Shown: positions 57,601-62,320 of the stretch, one piece after another | How the letters are laid out: each line of letters starts with the position of its first letter | Position numbering within the stretch: position 1 is the first letter of the stretch | NCBI GenBank assembly: GCA_936440205.1 | Contig: OW387147.1 | Span: 25,693,629-25,757,628 of the forward strand | Direction of reading: 5' to 3' | Source of the DNA: Lepidonotus clava | Lineage: Eukaryota; Annelida; Polychaeta; Phyllodocida; Polynoidae | Length of the DNA stretch: 64,000 nucleotides | Notes under the pieces: generated by a model | Databases searched by the model: none | What the model was told of the DNA's origin: nothing | What the model saw: the letters and a program-made list of their open reading frames with translations, nothing else | Translations under genes and position numbers: made by a program

Positions 57601-60600
57601 TTCAGAACAAGGTAATTAATGTTCATATAATTTTGAAATGCCTAACAATTAACACTTACAAAAAGCTAAAAACTAAAAAATAAGCACCTTTGATTTGCCC
57701 CAGCCATATATCGGTTTTGATATATCAACTAAATCATTTTCTTTTTTCCTTGTCAATCCTTTATTTGTTCTTGTCAGAATAAGCACCGTTACTTTTTCCT
57801 TGTCAGATCTGACAACAGCCCGCCTGCCCAGGGTAACGGTACCCTGTGCGAGGAGCCCGAGTCGGAGTCCCGCCCCTGTAACGTCAACTCGGACGGCTGT
57901 GTCTGTAAGGATGCTACCGGCAAGACGCATGAACTCTACGAGACCATCAACATGACCGACTGTTCGGTCTGGTAAGTTTTTTTTATTTTGTTTTGTTGCT
58001 TAGAACGTAGAGCACTAAAACCACAAAACTCTCTGTGTAAGTGAGTCTGATATTTTGGTCGATTTCCCAACGTTTCGATCAGTTTTAGAAATTCAGGGAT
58101 GTTTAAAATGAGGAAGAACATTAGATACGGAAAGCTTTTGATTGGAGGAGACCTATATGTACGTGAAACTTATACTAAATTTCTAGTATTTTCTCCGGTG
58201 TTATTCTCAAACCGGATTCTATGCTATAAAATTCAACTCTGTTGTATTCCAAAAGATGCATAATGGGTACTGAATAGATACCTCTTTAATTGTTACATAC
58301 CATTATGGGTTTCCCATTATGTTGTCGTACAGTATCTTACGTTCATAATTTATATTTACATATTATGTCTTATCATTTCAGCTACTGCAACAGTCAACTG
58401 AACATTGTTTGCGAGCCAAGGAATGGCACAACAGGTGAGAATTATAGATAAATAACAAACATCATCATTTTATTATATTATATCAAACAAAAGTATACTC
58501 TGTTTATCGCAGTAGCAAAACTTGCATTACTATTCTCTCATTAACAAAATTGAATAATATTTCCCACAAGCACTCACAATTGTCATTAAGTGACAGAAGT
58601 GTCCGTCCTCATTTTTCCTTATCCAACGGTCTTTGGTGCTATTTTTTCTTAACCCTTATGCAATTTTCTAATAATGTTTTCTTTGATTTCCCAGTGAACG
58701 GTGGCTTCTCGGACTGGTCCGAATGGAGTGGCTGCAGCGCCAGTTGCGGTAATCACGGCGTGCATTACCGCACCCGTCAGTGTAACAGTCCCACCCCCAG
58801 GTGCGGCGGTGACGACTGTGACGGCTACACCTACGAGCACGAGCCCTGTAACAACTTCACGTGTACGACCACTACTACGAGCACAACTACTACGACCACT
58901 ACGACCACAGCTACAACTACGACCACTGGGGTGTCCACAACGACCACTGGCCATGGTGTTTCCACGACGACCTCGACTACAGCGGTGCCAACTACCACAC
59001 CTGGTATGTGTTTTCTCAAAGCGCTTCTTTTTGTACATACATATTTATAGATTAGCCAGGGTTGTCATACTACAGAAAAATCAAATTATGATGAAAAATC
59101 ATGGTTTCTAATTGTGGACATATTAGAACCTATTTTATATTTCCTTTTATAGAATGGTCGCTTTTTTCCACTACATGATATTGAATCCTTAATCTAGTAG
59201 CAGTAGTAACTGTATCTTGAAAAGACTATTATATTTTTCTATTATAAAGATATTGTCAGAAACCCTCATTTGTTTAAATCTAAAAATCTAATGATGCAAA
59301 CCCTGTATATTAAAACACAACTTCCTCGGTAAATGTGCAGAGATATGGTATCTATCTTCTCATAGATTCGATCATTTCATAGATTCAATCATCAAAGACA
59401 TGTACAGAAATGTCAAACCTTGCTCTCGCCATGATATAACCATAGATGTTGCTAAGGCATCAATCCCCAATAACCGACCAACCAACCTACTTAATCCTCC
59501 AGTGTGCGGTGAGAACGAGCACTACGTGGACGTAACGTGCGAACAGTCGTGTCAGTACCCGGCCCTCGCCAACTACACCCACTGCCACTCCCAGGTGCTC
59601 TACCAGGACTGTGCCTGCGTGCCCGGCTTCTTCAGGCACGGCAACGGCTCCTGTGTGCCCATCGAGGAGTGCGTCATCTGCCTCATCGACGGACAGGTGA
59701 GGGCGATGTTTCATTAAAAAAAAAAAAAAAAAAATACACGAGTTACACTAACAGGAAATACGTGCTCCATGGAACATAGCGGGTTCTAAAATGCAAAGGG
59801 GTTGGGGAGAGGAAAGTGGTATTGGTCATTTTCCACCATTTTTGTTTTAATTATTTTTAATATATTTTGAATAAATTTATAAAATCTACTGAGGTTCCCA
59901 GACACCCTGGAACCTCTCTCTTACTCCCCTGAATTCCTTCACTACTACATGATATTACATAATATTATATGAGAGTCTTTGATGTTGTCCAAATTAAGTA
60001 TACTACATTTTCATTGTATTATTTTGTTATATGCTCACAAGTATTTTGGTTCTTCCCTACAGAACAAGACCGGTACATGGCAGAATGAGACCGACCCATG
60101 CCTGTATCACGAGTGTCTGTACGGAGAGGTGTCTACCACCAACATCACCGACACCTGCACCTGCCCAACGGTAAACTACAAACATAATTATTACTATCTT
60201 TTCCATATATGTAATGATGTACTATTTCGATATTACCCTTTTTTTAACAGAGTCCCATAACAGTTGACTTGTCTGTACAATAAAGAAAAATGCTAGAATC
60301 TAGAAGATTCCTACCCGATTAGTTTCCGAACTCCGATGAAAGTTTATCATCTGTATTTTGACTGAGCTGTTTTTCTTTCTCGTATTTTAGAACTACACCA
60401 TGGCACCACCAACCGCCGGCCAGTGCTGCAACTGTAAGCCTATTGAAGGTGTGTACTGACAAATCAATTACATCTTCATACATCTTCAGTTTCTATATGA
60501 ACCAGTTTCCTTTTTAAAGAATTATATTATACCATAAATGTCAGGGTTACCCTTGATTTTTAGTATATAAACACATGTGTTATTATCATTATTATAGAAC

Positions 60601-61663
60601 AAAACATAATACAAATAAAACAAACAAGAATGATTTTAACATACCAAAGTAATCAAATCAATCACATGATACAAATAAAATCAAAACCAGAATTAAGTCT
60701 TCCTTGCTATTTCCTATTTGACATATTTTAAAATTCATTTTGTGTATGTTTTCCGCTCTTTTCCGTCCTGCAGTGGTAGAACAGAAGTGTACGACCAAGA
60801 ACACGACGCGTTACCTGAATGTGACCGACGAGTCGGGACAGACGTGCATCTCGCCCAGCCCCGTCACCGTCTCCACCTGCTCCGGACTCTGCCCCTCCCA
60901 GGACTCCAGCACCGTGCGATTCAAGGACACATCCTATGAGGTAAACATGTTTTCTTTATATATTTACTTTTTAATTCTATTGTTTTTTTTTAGCTCATTT
61001 CTTATGGGGTAAAAATGGGTATGTATCATTGTATGTTAAGATCCTTAGTATGTGAAGGAGTGGTAGAAATAAGAATCCTTTTGCAAAGATAATTACTTTC
61101 CAACCTTTATAACCTTTCCTAAAGTACTTCATTAGATCACATCTCCACATCCCCACCTTACAACTTTGTTAACTTAAGTTACACACATAGTATCAGTGTG
61201 GTTAATCCCAGCGTTTCCTGTCATCTAATAATCCATTTCATTTCATGTCATAGCATCCAAGTATCTTTGAAATCTCGGGCAAATTGATATAATAATGACA
61301 ATTCTTTTTGGAGTATTCAGCATTAAGTCTAACAGGCCATCGAAGCAAATCAACCAACAATAGAATACAACGATTATTACAATCCCTCACACCAGTGCAT
61401 ACTGAAACCAACAACATCACACCACCTACATTTCTAACCATGTCTTTTCCCCCCACTCCTTACAGGCTGGACACAAGGCTGACTGTAAGTGTTGCCAAGG
61501 AGAGGGCGAGTACGTGACTCACAGCGTCACCTGTTGGCCAGCCGGAGTAACTCGCGAGGTCGAGGTGCTCAACTTCAAGAACTGCGCCTGTAACAGCTGC
61601 TCCCAGACCCGAGCTCAACTGGAGGAGACCTGCGAGAGTCTGTTCGGCTACACTGGGCCTTGA
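37..61663 (+). CDS. Giant mucin-like modular glycoprotein, 3' part of gene (73 coding exons)
   Basis: One secreted structural glycoprotein, probably of a mucus, coat or adhesive layer. The 73 exons given in the entries below all splice at GT-AG sites with matching phases. Summed, they make 36,366 nt: 12,121 residues and a TGA. The order is 20 two-exon globular modules alternating with Thr-rich mucin tracts, then VWC-like, TSP1 x2, TIL, VWC-like, TSP1, VWC-like, TSP1, Thr-rich, TIL, VWC-like and CTCK. The CTCK, TIL and TSP1 set is known from SCO-spondin, von Willebrand factor and gel-forming mucins. No VWD domain lies in the window, and the signal peptide and amino end must be upstream. Introns not listed separately are AT-rich, mostly under 600 bp, and show nothing recognisable. 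Inference: O-glycosylated rods between disulfide-closed beads, dimerised through the CTCK. Exon ends are read by eye from splice consensus, frame and homology between modules. I cannot give an orthologue name. Confidence 0.9.
932..2196 (+). CDS. Module 2 (type I): exons 932-1203 and 1623-2196
   Basis: The first exon (phase 1 in, 0 out) opens with PCAIMLLNSANPYGF, carries GQDASDILSGSG and ends FKYFWNQ. The second opens VYLPDSNRYYYTKPD, contains YAVGRIELTL and closes with EFCEE before the mucin tract. The tract holds about ten 9-residue units plus SGTTSTSGTSG. Exactly two cysteines occur, one near each end of the globular part. The coding sequence is close to modules 3 and 4. Confidence 0.9.
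2404..3654 (+). CDS. Module 3 (type I): exons 2404-2672 and 3072-3654
   Basis: The globular half-exons are nearly identical to those of module 4, and the intron between them (2673-3071) is also alignable to 4473-4866. This is a recent tandem duplication. The tract after EFCEE has about a dozen nonapeptides, ending TTTTPSVGGTTTSSQF. Donor GTAAGT follows ACA A (phase 1). Confidence 0.9.
3708..4049. mobile_element. piggyBac-like MITE in intron
   Basis: 342 bp flanked by TTAA on both sides (3704-3707, 4050-4053). The ends are imperfect inverted repeats (CCCTTTAGCCCC and GGTCTAAAGGG). TTAA target duplication with CCC/GGG ends is the signature of the piggyBac superfamily. The paralogous intron at 2197-2403 has the same flanks (GTTTC and CTGATTATCAGAGAAT) without the insert, so it acts as an empty site. 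No transposase reading frame is present, so the element is non-autonomous. Confidence 0.8.
4204..6363 (+). CDS. Module 4 (type I) and start of module 5: exons 4204-4472 and 4867-6363
   Basis: Exon 4204-4472 repeats the first half of module 3 (PCAIMLL, GQDASDILSGSG, YFWNQ). Exon 4867-6363 is composite. It holds the second half of module 4 (to EFCEE, about 5015), a mucin tract of some three dozen TTTTSGVSG units (to about 6090), and then, with no intron, the first half of type II module 5 from MCADNKQVYDF to the phase 0 donor after ATC AAA ACA. Elsewhere an intron separates tract and next module. Confidence 0.9.
5050..6090 (+). repeat. 27-bp coding tandem repeat after module 4
   Basis: About three dozen head-to-tail 27-bp units coding TTTTSGVSG, with a few S to P, S to L and S to F changes (for example SGVFG near 5770). 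There is no Arg-containing linker unit here, so this is plain monomeric repeat rather than the 450-bp higher-order form. Dense Thr/Ser implies mucin-type O-glycosylation. Confidence 0.93.
6504..7627 (+). CDS. Module 5 (type II), second half and mucin exon: 6504-6666, 6965-7627
   Basis: Exon 6504-6666 (INTDETSPTAEK to EVCAIPP, 163 nt, phase 0 in, 1 out) closes the module begun at about 6091 in the preceding exon. Exon 6965-7627 is wholly mucin: about 22 nonapeptides of the TTTTSGVSG type, with TTTTPSVGG and TTTTPGVSG variants, ending TTTGATTTVITT before donor GTACAT. Confidence 0.9.
7887..9099 (+). CDS. Module 6 (type II): exons 7887-8161, 8481-8643, 8980-9099
   Basis: Exon 7887-8161 (275 nt) reads LPCGDNEQVFDYSQQTG, GDDASDALSGSPSG, TLMEIPTFTV. 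Exon 8481-8643 ends VVKVCAIPPG. The linker exon 8980-9099 is only 40 residues, Thr-rich but not built from the 27-bp unit (VPTTTTTAGTTTTPSVSS). The 275/163-nt pair recurs in modules 7 and 8. Confidence 0.9.
9450..11325 (+). CDS. Module 7 (type II): exons 9450-9724, 10018-10180, 10859-10939, 11239-11325
   Basis: Starts QPCNHDEQVFDYNNQTG, with GNDASDILKGSPTG and TLMEIPTFTV. The second exon ends IKICYQPP. Two small mucin exons follow (81 and 87 nt, both phase 1-1). The acceptor at 10858 (ACATAAAAG) is pyrimidine-poor, but the frame and Thr-rich content support it. A decayed copy of the last exon lies in the intron between the two. Confidence 0.85.
10579..10637 (+). repeat. Short 33-bp direct repeat in intron
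   Basis: The word AACAAACTAGAATTTAT occurs twice, 33 bp apart (about 10579 and 10612), followed each time by a TATTGAA-like string. This is a small non-coding tandem duplication in intron 10181-10858. The rest of that 678-bp intron shows nothing I recognise. Confidence 0.7.
11125..11170 (+). pseudogene. Relic of a duplicated mucin exon
   Basis: After the acceptor-like TTTTAAAG, about 45 bp align to the start of the real exon 11239-11325. Both read ATGnCnACnnCAGCTGT, then a CCACC-rich stretch. No donor GT follows in the right phase, and A-rich sequence replaces the rest of the exon. It looks like an exon duplicate that lost its donor, a host-gene remnant inside the intron. A weakly used alternative exon cannot be excluded. 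Confidence 0.5.
11720..13113 (+). CDS. Module 8 (type II): exons 11720-11994, 12315-12477, 12808-12906, 13051-13113
   Basis: LPCADNEQVFNYDNSTG, DNDASDVLEGSPSG and TLMEIPEFTV in the first exon. The second ends VVKVCAIPPG. Two short mucin exons (33 and 21 residues) form the linker. The GC content of the globular exons is clearly above that of the flanking introns. Acceptor 12807 (TTTTAAG) is weak in pyrimidines but keeps the frame. Confidence 0.87.
13274..14503 (+). CDS. Module 9 (type II): exons 13274-13548, 13772-13931, 14153-14503
   Basis: QMCTDNEQVFNANTPSG, GADASSALSDSPSG and TLMEIPTFQV, then IKVCAHPPG. The linker exon is 117 residues and contains a different repeat: about nine 21-bp units coding TTTGVTG (roughly 14190-14370), then an unordered Thr/Ser stretch. 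Donor GTTGGT. Confidence 0.88.
14808..16409 (+). CDS. Module 10 (type II) and start of module 11: exons 14808-15079, 15368-15530, 15778-15849, 16045-16409
   Basis: Module 10: SLCLENPQVFDY, GQDATDALDGSSS and ILMEVPTFSV, then IKICAHPPG. A 24-residue mucin exon follows. Exon 16045-16409 starts as Thr-rich linker and, from about 16140, continues without an intron into module 11 (RICSENEQTYNWYNQ, GNDATDALESSG, ILMEVPEFTV). This is the second place where a tract and the next first-half are fused in one exon. Confidence 0.87.
16659..17224 (+). CDS. Module 11 (type II), second half and linker: exons 16659-16818, 17045-17224
   Basis: VTVETPTDGSEPTVK to LVIKVCAHPS (160 nt), then a 60-residue Thr-rich exon with four to five TTTGVTG units, ending STTSG before donor GTGAGG. 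The 21-bp repeat matches that of module 9. Confidence 0.88.
17572..18661 (+). CDS. Module 12 (type I): exons 17572-17852, 18206-18353, 18572-18661
   Basis: ICAYGIKVLDAGNTEGF, GPDASDMLSGSG and FKYMWEE, then MNFPDSGRDYDVKPDLG, YAVGRIEIT and EFCEE. This type I module sits among type II modules. Unlike modules 1-4 its second half is a separate exon (148 nt) from the 30-residue mucin exon. Confidence 0.88.
18918..19621 (+). CDS. Module 13 (type II): exons 18918-19192, 19468-19621
   Basis: AICTGNEMTIDFNDQDG, GNDASSALSGSPSG and VLMKIPEFTV, then VDVDENQPSNS to VVKVCSEP. The second exon is 154 nt, slightly short, and splices directly (CCA T|TG) into the 4.9-kb mucin exon. Confidence 0.88.
19815..24734 (+). 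CDS. Giant mucin exon A (4,920 nt, 1,640 residues)
   Basis: An uninterrupted exon of nonapeptides TTTTSGVSG organised by ten linker units (core SREG or SRQG, TTARPSTTTTHGG) that end near 20019, 20658, 21405, 21828, 22278, 22728, 23178, 23628, 24078 and 24339. The intervals are 639, 747, 423, five of 450, and 261 bp; all differ from 450 by multiples of 27. The frame stays open throughout. The tail (24600-24734) is non-repetitive Thr-rich sequence. Acceptor TTCTTCTAG at 19814; donor GTACGT. Confidence 0.93.
19990..24339 (+). repeat. 450-bp higher-order repeat array A
   Basis: Fourteen 27-bp monomers plus one 72-bp linker monomer make 450 bp (150 codons). Monomers at the same position in successive units share codon variants, while adjacent monomers differ; this is the mark of higher-order repeats. 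Five units in a row (21828-24078) are exactly 450 bp. The first two are longer by 7 and 11 monomers. Confidence 0.93.
25090..26304 (+). CDS. Linker exon and module 14: exons 25090-25239, 25475-25755, 26091-26304
   Basis: A 50-residue Thr-rich exon joins mucin exon A to module 14. The module has ALCQYDITYYDLNNPSGF, GADSSDALLGSN and TYQKW, then MNIFEPEQWQG, VGRIELHL and TFCVHPEG, running on into 22 residues of Thr/Ser. It keeps type I features in diverged form. Confidence 0.85.
26625..27548 (+). CDS. Mini mucin exon and module 15: exons 26625-26672, 26910-27190, 27398-27548
   Basis: Exon 26625-26672 is only 48 nt (VTGTTTTTTKPTTTT). Module 15 follows: SICAHDLQVLESGSSDNF, GGDLSEALLGSG and FKLFWQM, then YDVPTNGLPF, IGRVVLTI and HFCFNPS. 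The DASD motif has become DLSE. The cysteine pair is kept. Confidence 0.85.
27738..28517 (+). CDS. Mucin exon after module 15
   Basis: Opens GFTTTTTTTVPTTTT, then about 24 regular TTTTSGVSG units (roughly 27825-28470) and a non-repetitive Thr/Ser tail. There are no Arg linker units. The donor is ambiguous: GTAGTA after 28514 or GTAAGT after 28517. I chose the stronger GTAAGT; the choice changes one residue. Confidence 0.88.
28821..29931 (+). CDS. Module 16 (diverged): exons 28821-29074, 29457-29616, 29821-29931
   Basis: VECTDDVTAGFEVTDTIG, then GLDALSIVSGG where other modules have the DASD motif. The first exon is the shortest of its kind (254 nt). The second ends LTIKYCTQI. A 37-residue Thr-rich linker follows. 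The two cysteines, intron phases and length identify it as a module despite low similarity. Confidence 0.8.
30463..32052 (+). CDS. Module 17 (diverged): exons 30463-30734, 31595-31748, 32005-32052
   Basis: EYCDSDLVDFYYGLGSFG, DGTEVTSALLGSG, then ENANNPNDWEEF, ITKIDIILV and FAKACLET. The internal phase 0 intron (860 bp) hosts a probable foldback element. The linker exon is 48 nt (16 residues), the shortest tract in the gene. Confidence 0.82.
31120..31510. mobile_element. Probable foldback-type non-autonomous element in intron
   Basis: A CpG-bearing block inside the AT-rich intron 30735-31594. Near its ends are GTATAAGCCGTATGCGGGT and, inverted, TTATACGGAGCACACGGGT, a weak inverted repeat. Further in, CCTATGGGAGAAAAC pairs with GTTTTCTCCATAGAAG. 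Many CGCGAAAATTCGCG-like words also fold. It has no coding capacity. The exact ends and family are unknown; it could be another kind of repeat. Confidence 0.45.
32358..33178 (+). CDS. Module 18 (diverged): exons 32358-32632, 33028-33178
   Basis: GVCQDLQYAQLGNAMTAAAS, a substituted motif region (ANMAVSGSG), SFDVLGASSVKVL, then VFPTGVGYWSSG, FRLVITPS and VEACYTPG. The motif's acidic residues are lost. It splices into the 7.3-kb mucin exon. Confidence 0.8.
33450..40718 (+). CDS. Giant mucin exon B (7,269 nt, 2,423 residues)
   Basis: The largest exon seen. Fifteen linker units (core SRQGTTARPSTTTTHGG) end near 33684, 34053, then every 450 bp to 37653, then 38022 and every 450 bp to 39822. The two 369-bp intervals lack three 27-bp units. 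Rare substitutions include ARP to SRP (about 37630), PGTSG to PVTSG (38408), GTTTTSG to GKTTTSG (38491) and TTTTSG to AKTTSG (38818). The tail carries a second higher-order repeat. The frame is open for all 7.3 kb, which argues that the exon is translated. Confidence 0.93.
33600..39850 (+). repeat. 450-bp higher-order repeat array B
   Basis: Fifteen linkers, with 12 of 14 intervals exactly 450 bp and two of 369 bp (minus three monomers). Units around 34503-36303 differ from each other at very few positions by eye, so amplification or homogenisation is recent. Confidence 0.93.
40191..40649 (+). repeat. Second higher-order repeat, 153 bp x 3
   Basis: GAACTACAGCTAC recurs at 40191, 40344 and 40497, exactly 153 bp apart. 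Each unit codes TTATVG plus five nonapeptides, including the variants TTTTSGSSG and TTTTSGGAG. It is distinct from the 450-bp unit and sits at the 3' edge of the same exon. Confidence 0.88.
41328..41890 (+). CDS. Two small mucin exons: 41328-41438 and 41813-41890
   Basis: 37 and 26 residues of non-repetitive Thr/Ser/Pro sequence (VTGTTGPTVPTTSGG; ETTTTASAPGTTTS). Both are phase 1-1. They join exon B to module 19. The flanking intron 40719-41327 is AT-rich and empty. Confidence 0.82.
41891..42806. other. Intron, 916 bp, nothing recognised
   Basis: AT-rich sequence between the last small mucin exon and module 19. I see no Thr-rich open stretch with splice sites, no terminal repeats and no RNA gene. 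Confidence 0.6.
42807..43078 (+). CDS. Module 19 (type I), first half
   Basis: PCLIKLLDASNSFGFTV, GIDASDVLLGSG, VKGGVTIIMEIYGPQGFKYFWNQ, donor GTCAGT. It is close to modules 2-4 despite lying 38 kb away, and much closer to them than to the neighbouring modules 14-18. Confidence 0.9.
43079..44219. other. Intron, 1,141 bp, inside module 19
   Basis: This is the longest intron in the window and splits module 19 at the usual phase 0 site. It contains an imperfect 40-bp direct repeat (about 43771-43810 and 43856-43892, sharing AATTTAAGAAAT and CATGTCG words). Nothing else is recognisable. Confidence 0.6.
44220..49239 (+). CDS. Module 19 second half and giant mucin exon C (5,020 nt)
   Basis: Begins LNYPDSGREYYAKPTLG, YAIGRIELTI and EFCEE, then passes straight into mucin. 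Eleven linker units end at 44440, 44890 and so on to 48940, every interval exactly 450 bp. The first linker is a variant (SREGTTAQPLTTTTTHGG); the rest are SRQG. Exchanges include SGTTTT to SETTTT (45358), GVSG to GVRG (47290), PGTSG to PETSG (47527) and THGG to THAG (47596). The tail (49180-49239) is a unique Thr/Ser sequence. Confidence 0.93.
44390..48990 (+). repeat. 450-bp higher-order repeat array C
   Basis: The most regular array: eleven linkers and ten intervals, all exactly 450 bp. Alternating sub-variants, such as TTTSSGVSG at a fixed slot in some units, suggest blocks larger than one unit were duplicated. Confidence 0.93.
49240..50071. other. Intron, 832 bp, nothing recognised
   Basis: AT-rich spacer between mucin exon C and module 20 with no repeat, RNA gene or extra exon that I can support. 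Confidence 0.6.
50072..50349 (+). CDS. Module 20 (type I), first half
   Basis: LCANGITLWDASHREGF, GTDASDILMGSG, VRGGVSVIIEIYGPLGFKYFWNQ (278 nt, phase 1 in, 0 out). It is the last of the modules. Confidence 0.9.
50350..51280. other. Intron, 931 bp, inside module 20
   Basis: AT-rich intron at the conserved phase 0 position. A short open stretch just before the acceptor (51173 onward) is not in a supported exon, because the homologous exon begins at LNFPDS (51281). Confidence 0.6.
51281..54575 (+). CDS. Module 20 second half and giant mucin exon D (3,295 nt)
   Basis: LNFPDSGREYYSKPDLG, HAIGRIELTI and EFCEE, then mucin. Seven linker units occur. The first and last end PGG instead of HGG; the others end near 51864, 52314, 52710, 53241 and 53769. 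Intervals of 450, 396, 531 and 528 bp show gain or loss of 27-bp units; the 528-bp one also has a 3-bp loss. From 54357 the repeat changes to a Phe-containing form. Confidence 0.92.
54357..54560 (+). repeat. Phe-containing variant nonapeptide repeat
   Basis: Seven to eight 24-27-bp units coding TTTTPVFG-like peptides (TTTTPGFGG, TTTTPVFGG, TTTPVFSS, TTTTPSFGM, TTTTPVFGI). They replace the SGVSG half by PxFGx. This is the only stretch of the mucin tracts with regular aromatic residues, and it lies just before the carboxy-terminal domains. Confidence 0.85.
54894..55569 (+). CDS. Linker to carboxy-terminal region, VWC-like: exons 54894-55113, 55520-55569
   Basis: After a short Thr-rich run comes PPVCIFDENAYFAIFGQLPVPDG, then a segment with GDILQIG and the spacing CRVCECDENHQITCHDSQC. 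The last part matches the C-x-x-C-x-C...C...C ending of VWC-like domains. The first 50 residues are unassigned. The two exons meet in phase 2 inside the CRVC motif, as in the two later VWC-like segments. Confidence 0.8.
55786..55953 (+). CDS. TSP1 domain 1
   Basis: A 168-nt phase 1-1 exon: CEWHEWSGWTDCSEDCGQG, with six cysteines and the W-x-x-W pattern that is C-mannosylated and O-fucosylated (CSxxCG) in TSP1 repeats. The R-N-R-T-R-T strand is typical. One N-glycosylation sequon (NRT). Confidence 0.92.
56129..56296 (+). CDS. TSP1 domain 2
   Basis: A second 168-nt phase 1-1 exon of the same length as domain 1, clearly a duplicate: CEWTAWNSWTNCTTDCGG, with six cysteines. Sequons NCT and NQT. 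The acceptor is TTTCCAAG. Confidence 0.9.
56558..57086 (+). CDS. TIL domain 1 and start of VWC-like segment: exons 56558-56694, 56977-57086
   Basis: ACENPRVWTGCDNYTYCPSTC, ACVPACRCPLGT and VENGYGDCVEVTQCQC give ten cysteines in the order of a TIL (trypsin-inhibitor-like) domain. The second exon continues into CIDSLGNVYPPG, the start of a VWC-like fold, and ends in phase 2 inside C-x-x-C. Confidence 0.88.
57289..57335 (+). CDS. VWC-like segment, closing exon
   Basis: A 47-nt exon, CVCHNGSYSCTPKDCN, completing the VWC-like unit from the previous exon. It leads directly into TSP1 domain 3, the VWC-then-TSP1 order seen in SCO-spondin. Confidence 0.85.
57536..57971 (+). CDS. TSP1 domain 3 and next VWC-like start: exons 57536-57611, 57807-57971
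   Basis: DCGYTEWAEWSECSANCDG, then (phase 2 junction in an Arg codon) a strand ending LCEEPESESRPCNVNSDGC. This TSP1 domain is split by an intron, unlike the first two. The exon goes on to CVCKDATGKTHELYETINMTDCSV, the next VWC-like start. Confidence 0.87.
58382..58434 (+). CDS. VWC-like segment 2, closing exon
   Basis: A 53-nt exon, CYCNSQLNIVCEPRNGTT, the counterpart of 57289-57335 with the same phase 2 to phase 1 pattern. Confidence 0.82.
58695..59003 (+). CDS. TSP1 domain 4 plus Thr-rich tail
   Basis: GGFSDWSEWSGCSASCGNHG, CNSPTPRCGGDDCDG and EPCNNFTC. The usual first cysteine before the Trp motif is absent and an extra one lies in the middle. The exon then runs into about 46 residues of Thr-rich sequence (TTTTTSTTTTTTTTA), a short mucin tract between disulfide domains. 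Confidence 0.88.
59503..60448 (+). CDS. TIL domain 2 and VWC-like segment 3: exons 59503-59696, 60063-60170, 60391-60448
   Basis: VCGENEHYVDVTCEQSC, YQDCACVPGFFRHGNGSCVPIEEC is TIL-like with eight visible cysteines, two fewer than the first TIL. CLIDGQNKTGTWQNETDPC, CLYGEV, CTCPT and GQCCNC then give a VWC-like pattern over three exons. In mucins and VWF a VWC domain likewise precedes the CTCK. Confidence 0.87.
60774..61663 (+). CDS. C-terminal cystine knot (CTCK): exons 60774-60940, 61466-61663
   Basis: The first half has KCTTKNTTRYL, QTCISP and STCSGLCPS. The second has CKCCQGEGEYVTHSVTCWPAG, NFKNCACNSC and LEETCESLFGYTGP before TGA at 61661. The C-S-G-x-C, C-x-C-C and C-x-C-x-x-C clusters match the CTCK of gel-forming mucins and VWF, where it forms disulfide dimers. 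This fixes the gene's carboxy end. Confidence 0.93.
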
Positions 61664-62320
61664 AGGTATGCTATAGTCTTGGGCTATACTTAATGTGTGT
61701 GATAATTATAATGGGCTTGTTTTATATTGTCTAAACGAGCATTGGAGTTTAAGAATTAGTATTGGCATATAGTGTCAGTACTAAACCCAAAAGTTATAGT
61801 TAATCTGTGCATGTTTGGTTATAGGCCTTGGTATGGTTAGAGAATATTGTTATATGCTTTTATTTTGTTAGTGCCATGGTGATTTGTGTATTGGTATGTA
61901 TACTGCAATGCGAAATATGAAGAAAAGGAATATATATAATATACATCGTTACACATAACTCAAGATCATGCTTAAACAGATAAATCAGGACCCTTCATTG
62001 CGACTTTTTGTTTCTAAGTGGTATCTGAATCCAAACTAATTCTATGTGGCGTGACTTTTTCATTGTTCTAATTCATTTATTTGTACTCTTTCCATACAGA
62101 AATTGCCAACTCTAACCAGACGGCAGACAGATATACGATGCGACGACTGGCGGAACAATCGAAGGACAACGAATGACGGATTGCTGATAACACAGCCCCT
62201 GAAAAAAAATACAAATTAAAGAAATTGAAATATGATAAGCGTAATTAATCACATCAAATGTATATATATCACTATGTGTTGCGCATTTTAAGAATAAATC
62301 TGAATATGAAGCATAAACTG
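61664..62320 (+). other. 3' UTR, spliced: 61664-61665 joined to 62100 onward
   Basis: A GTATGC donor lies two bases after the stop. The acceptor TTTCCATACAG ends at 62099. The terminal exon (62100 to about 62320) has no coding homology. An alternative is that the donor is unused and the UTR is continuous. The junction is too close to the stop to be expected to trigger decay. Confidence 0.65.
62293..62298 (+). promoter_or_regulatory. Polyadenylation signal AATAAA
   Basis: AATAAA followed at about 20-45 bases by a GT-rich stretch (GGTGTTTTGTCTTTG), so cleavage is expected near 62310-62325. A second possible hexamer, ATTAAA, lies at 62215-62220. Confidence 0.7.
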
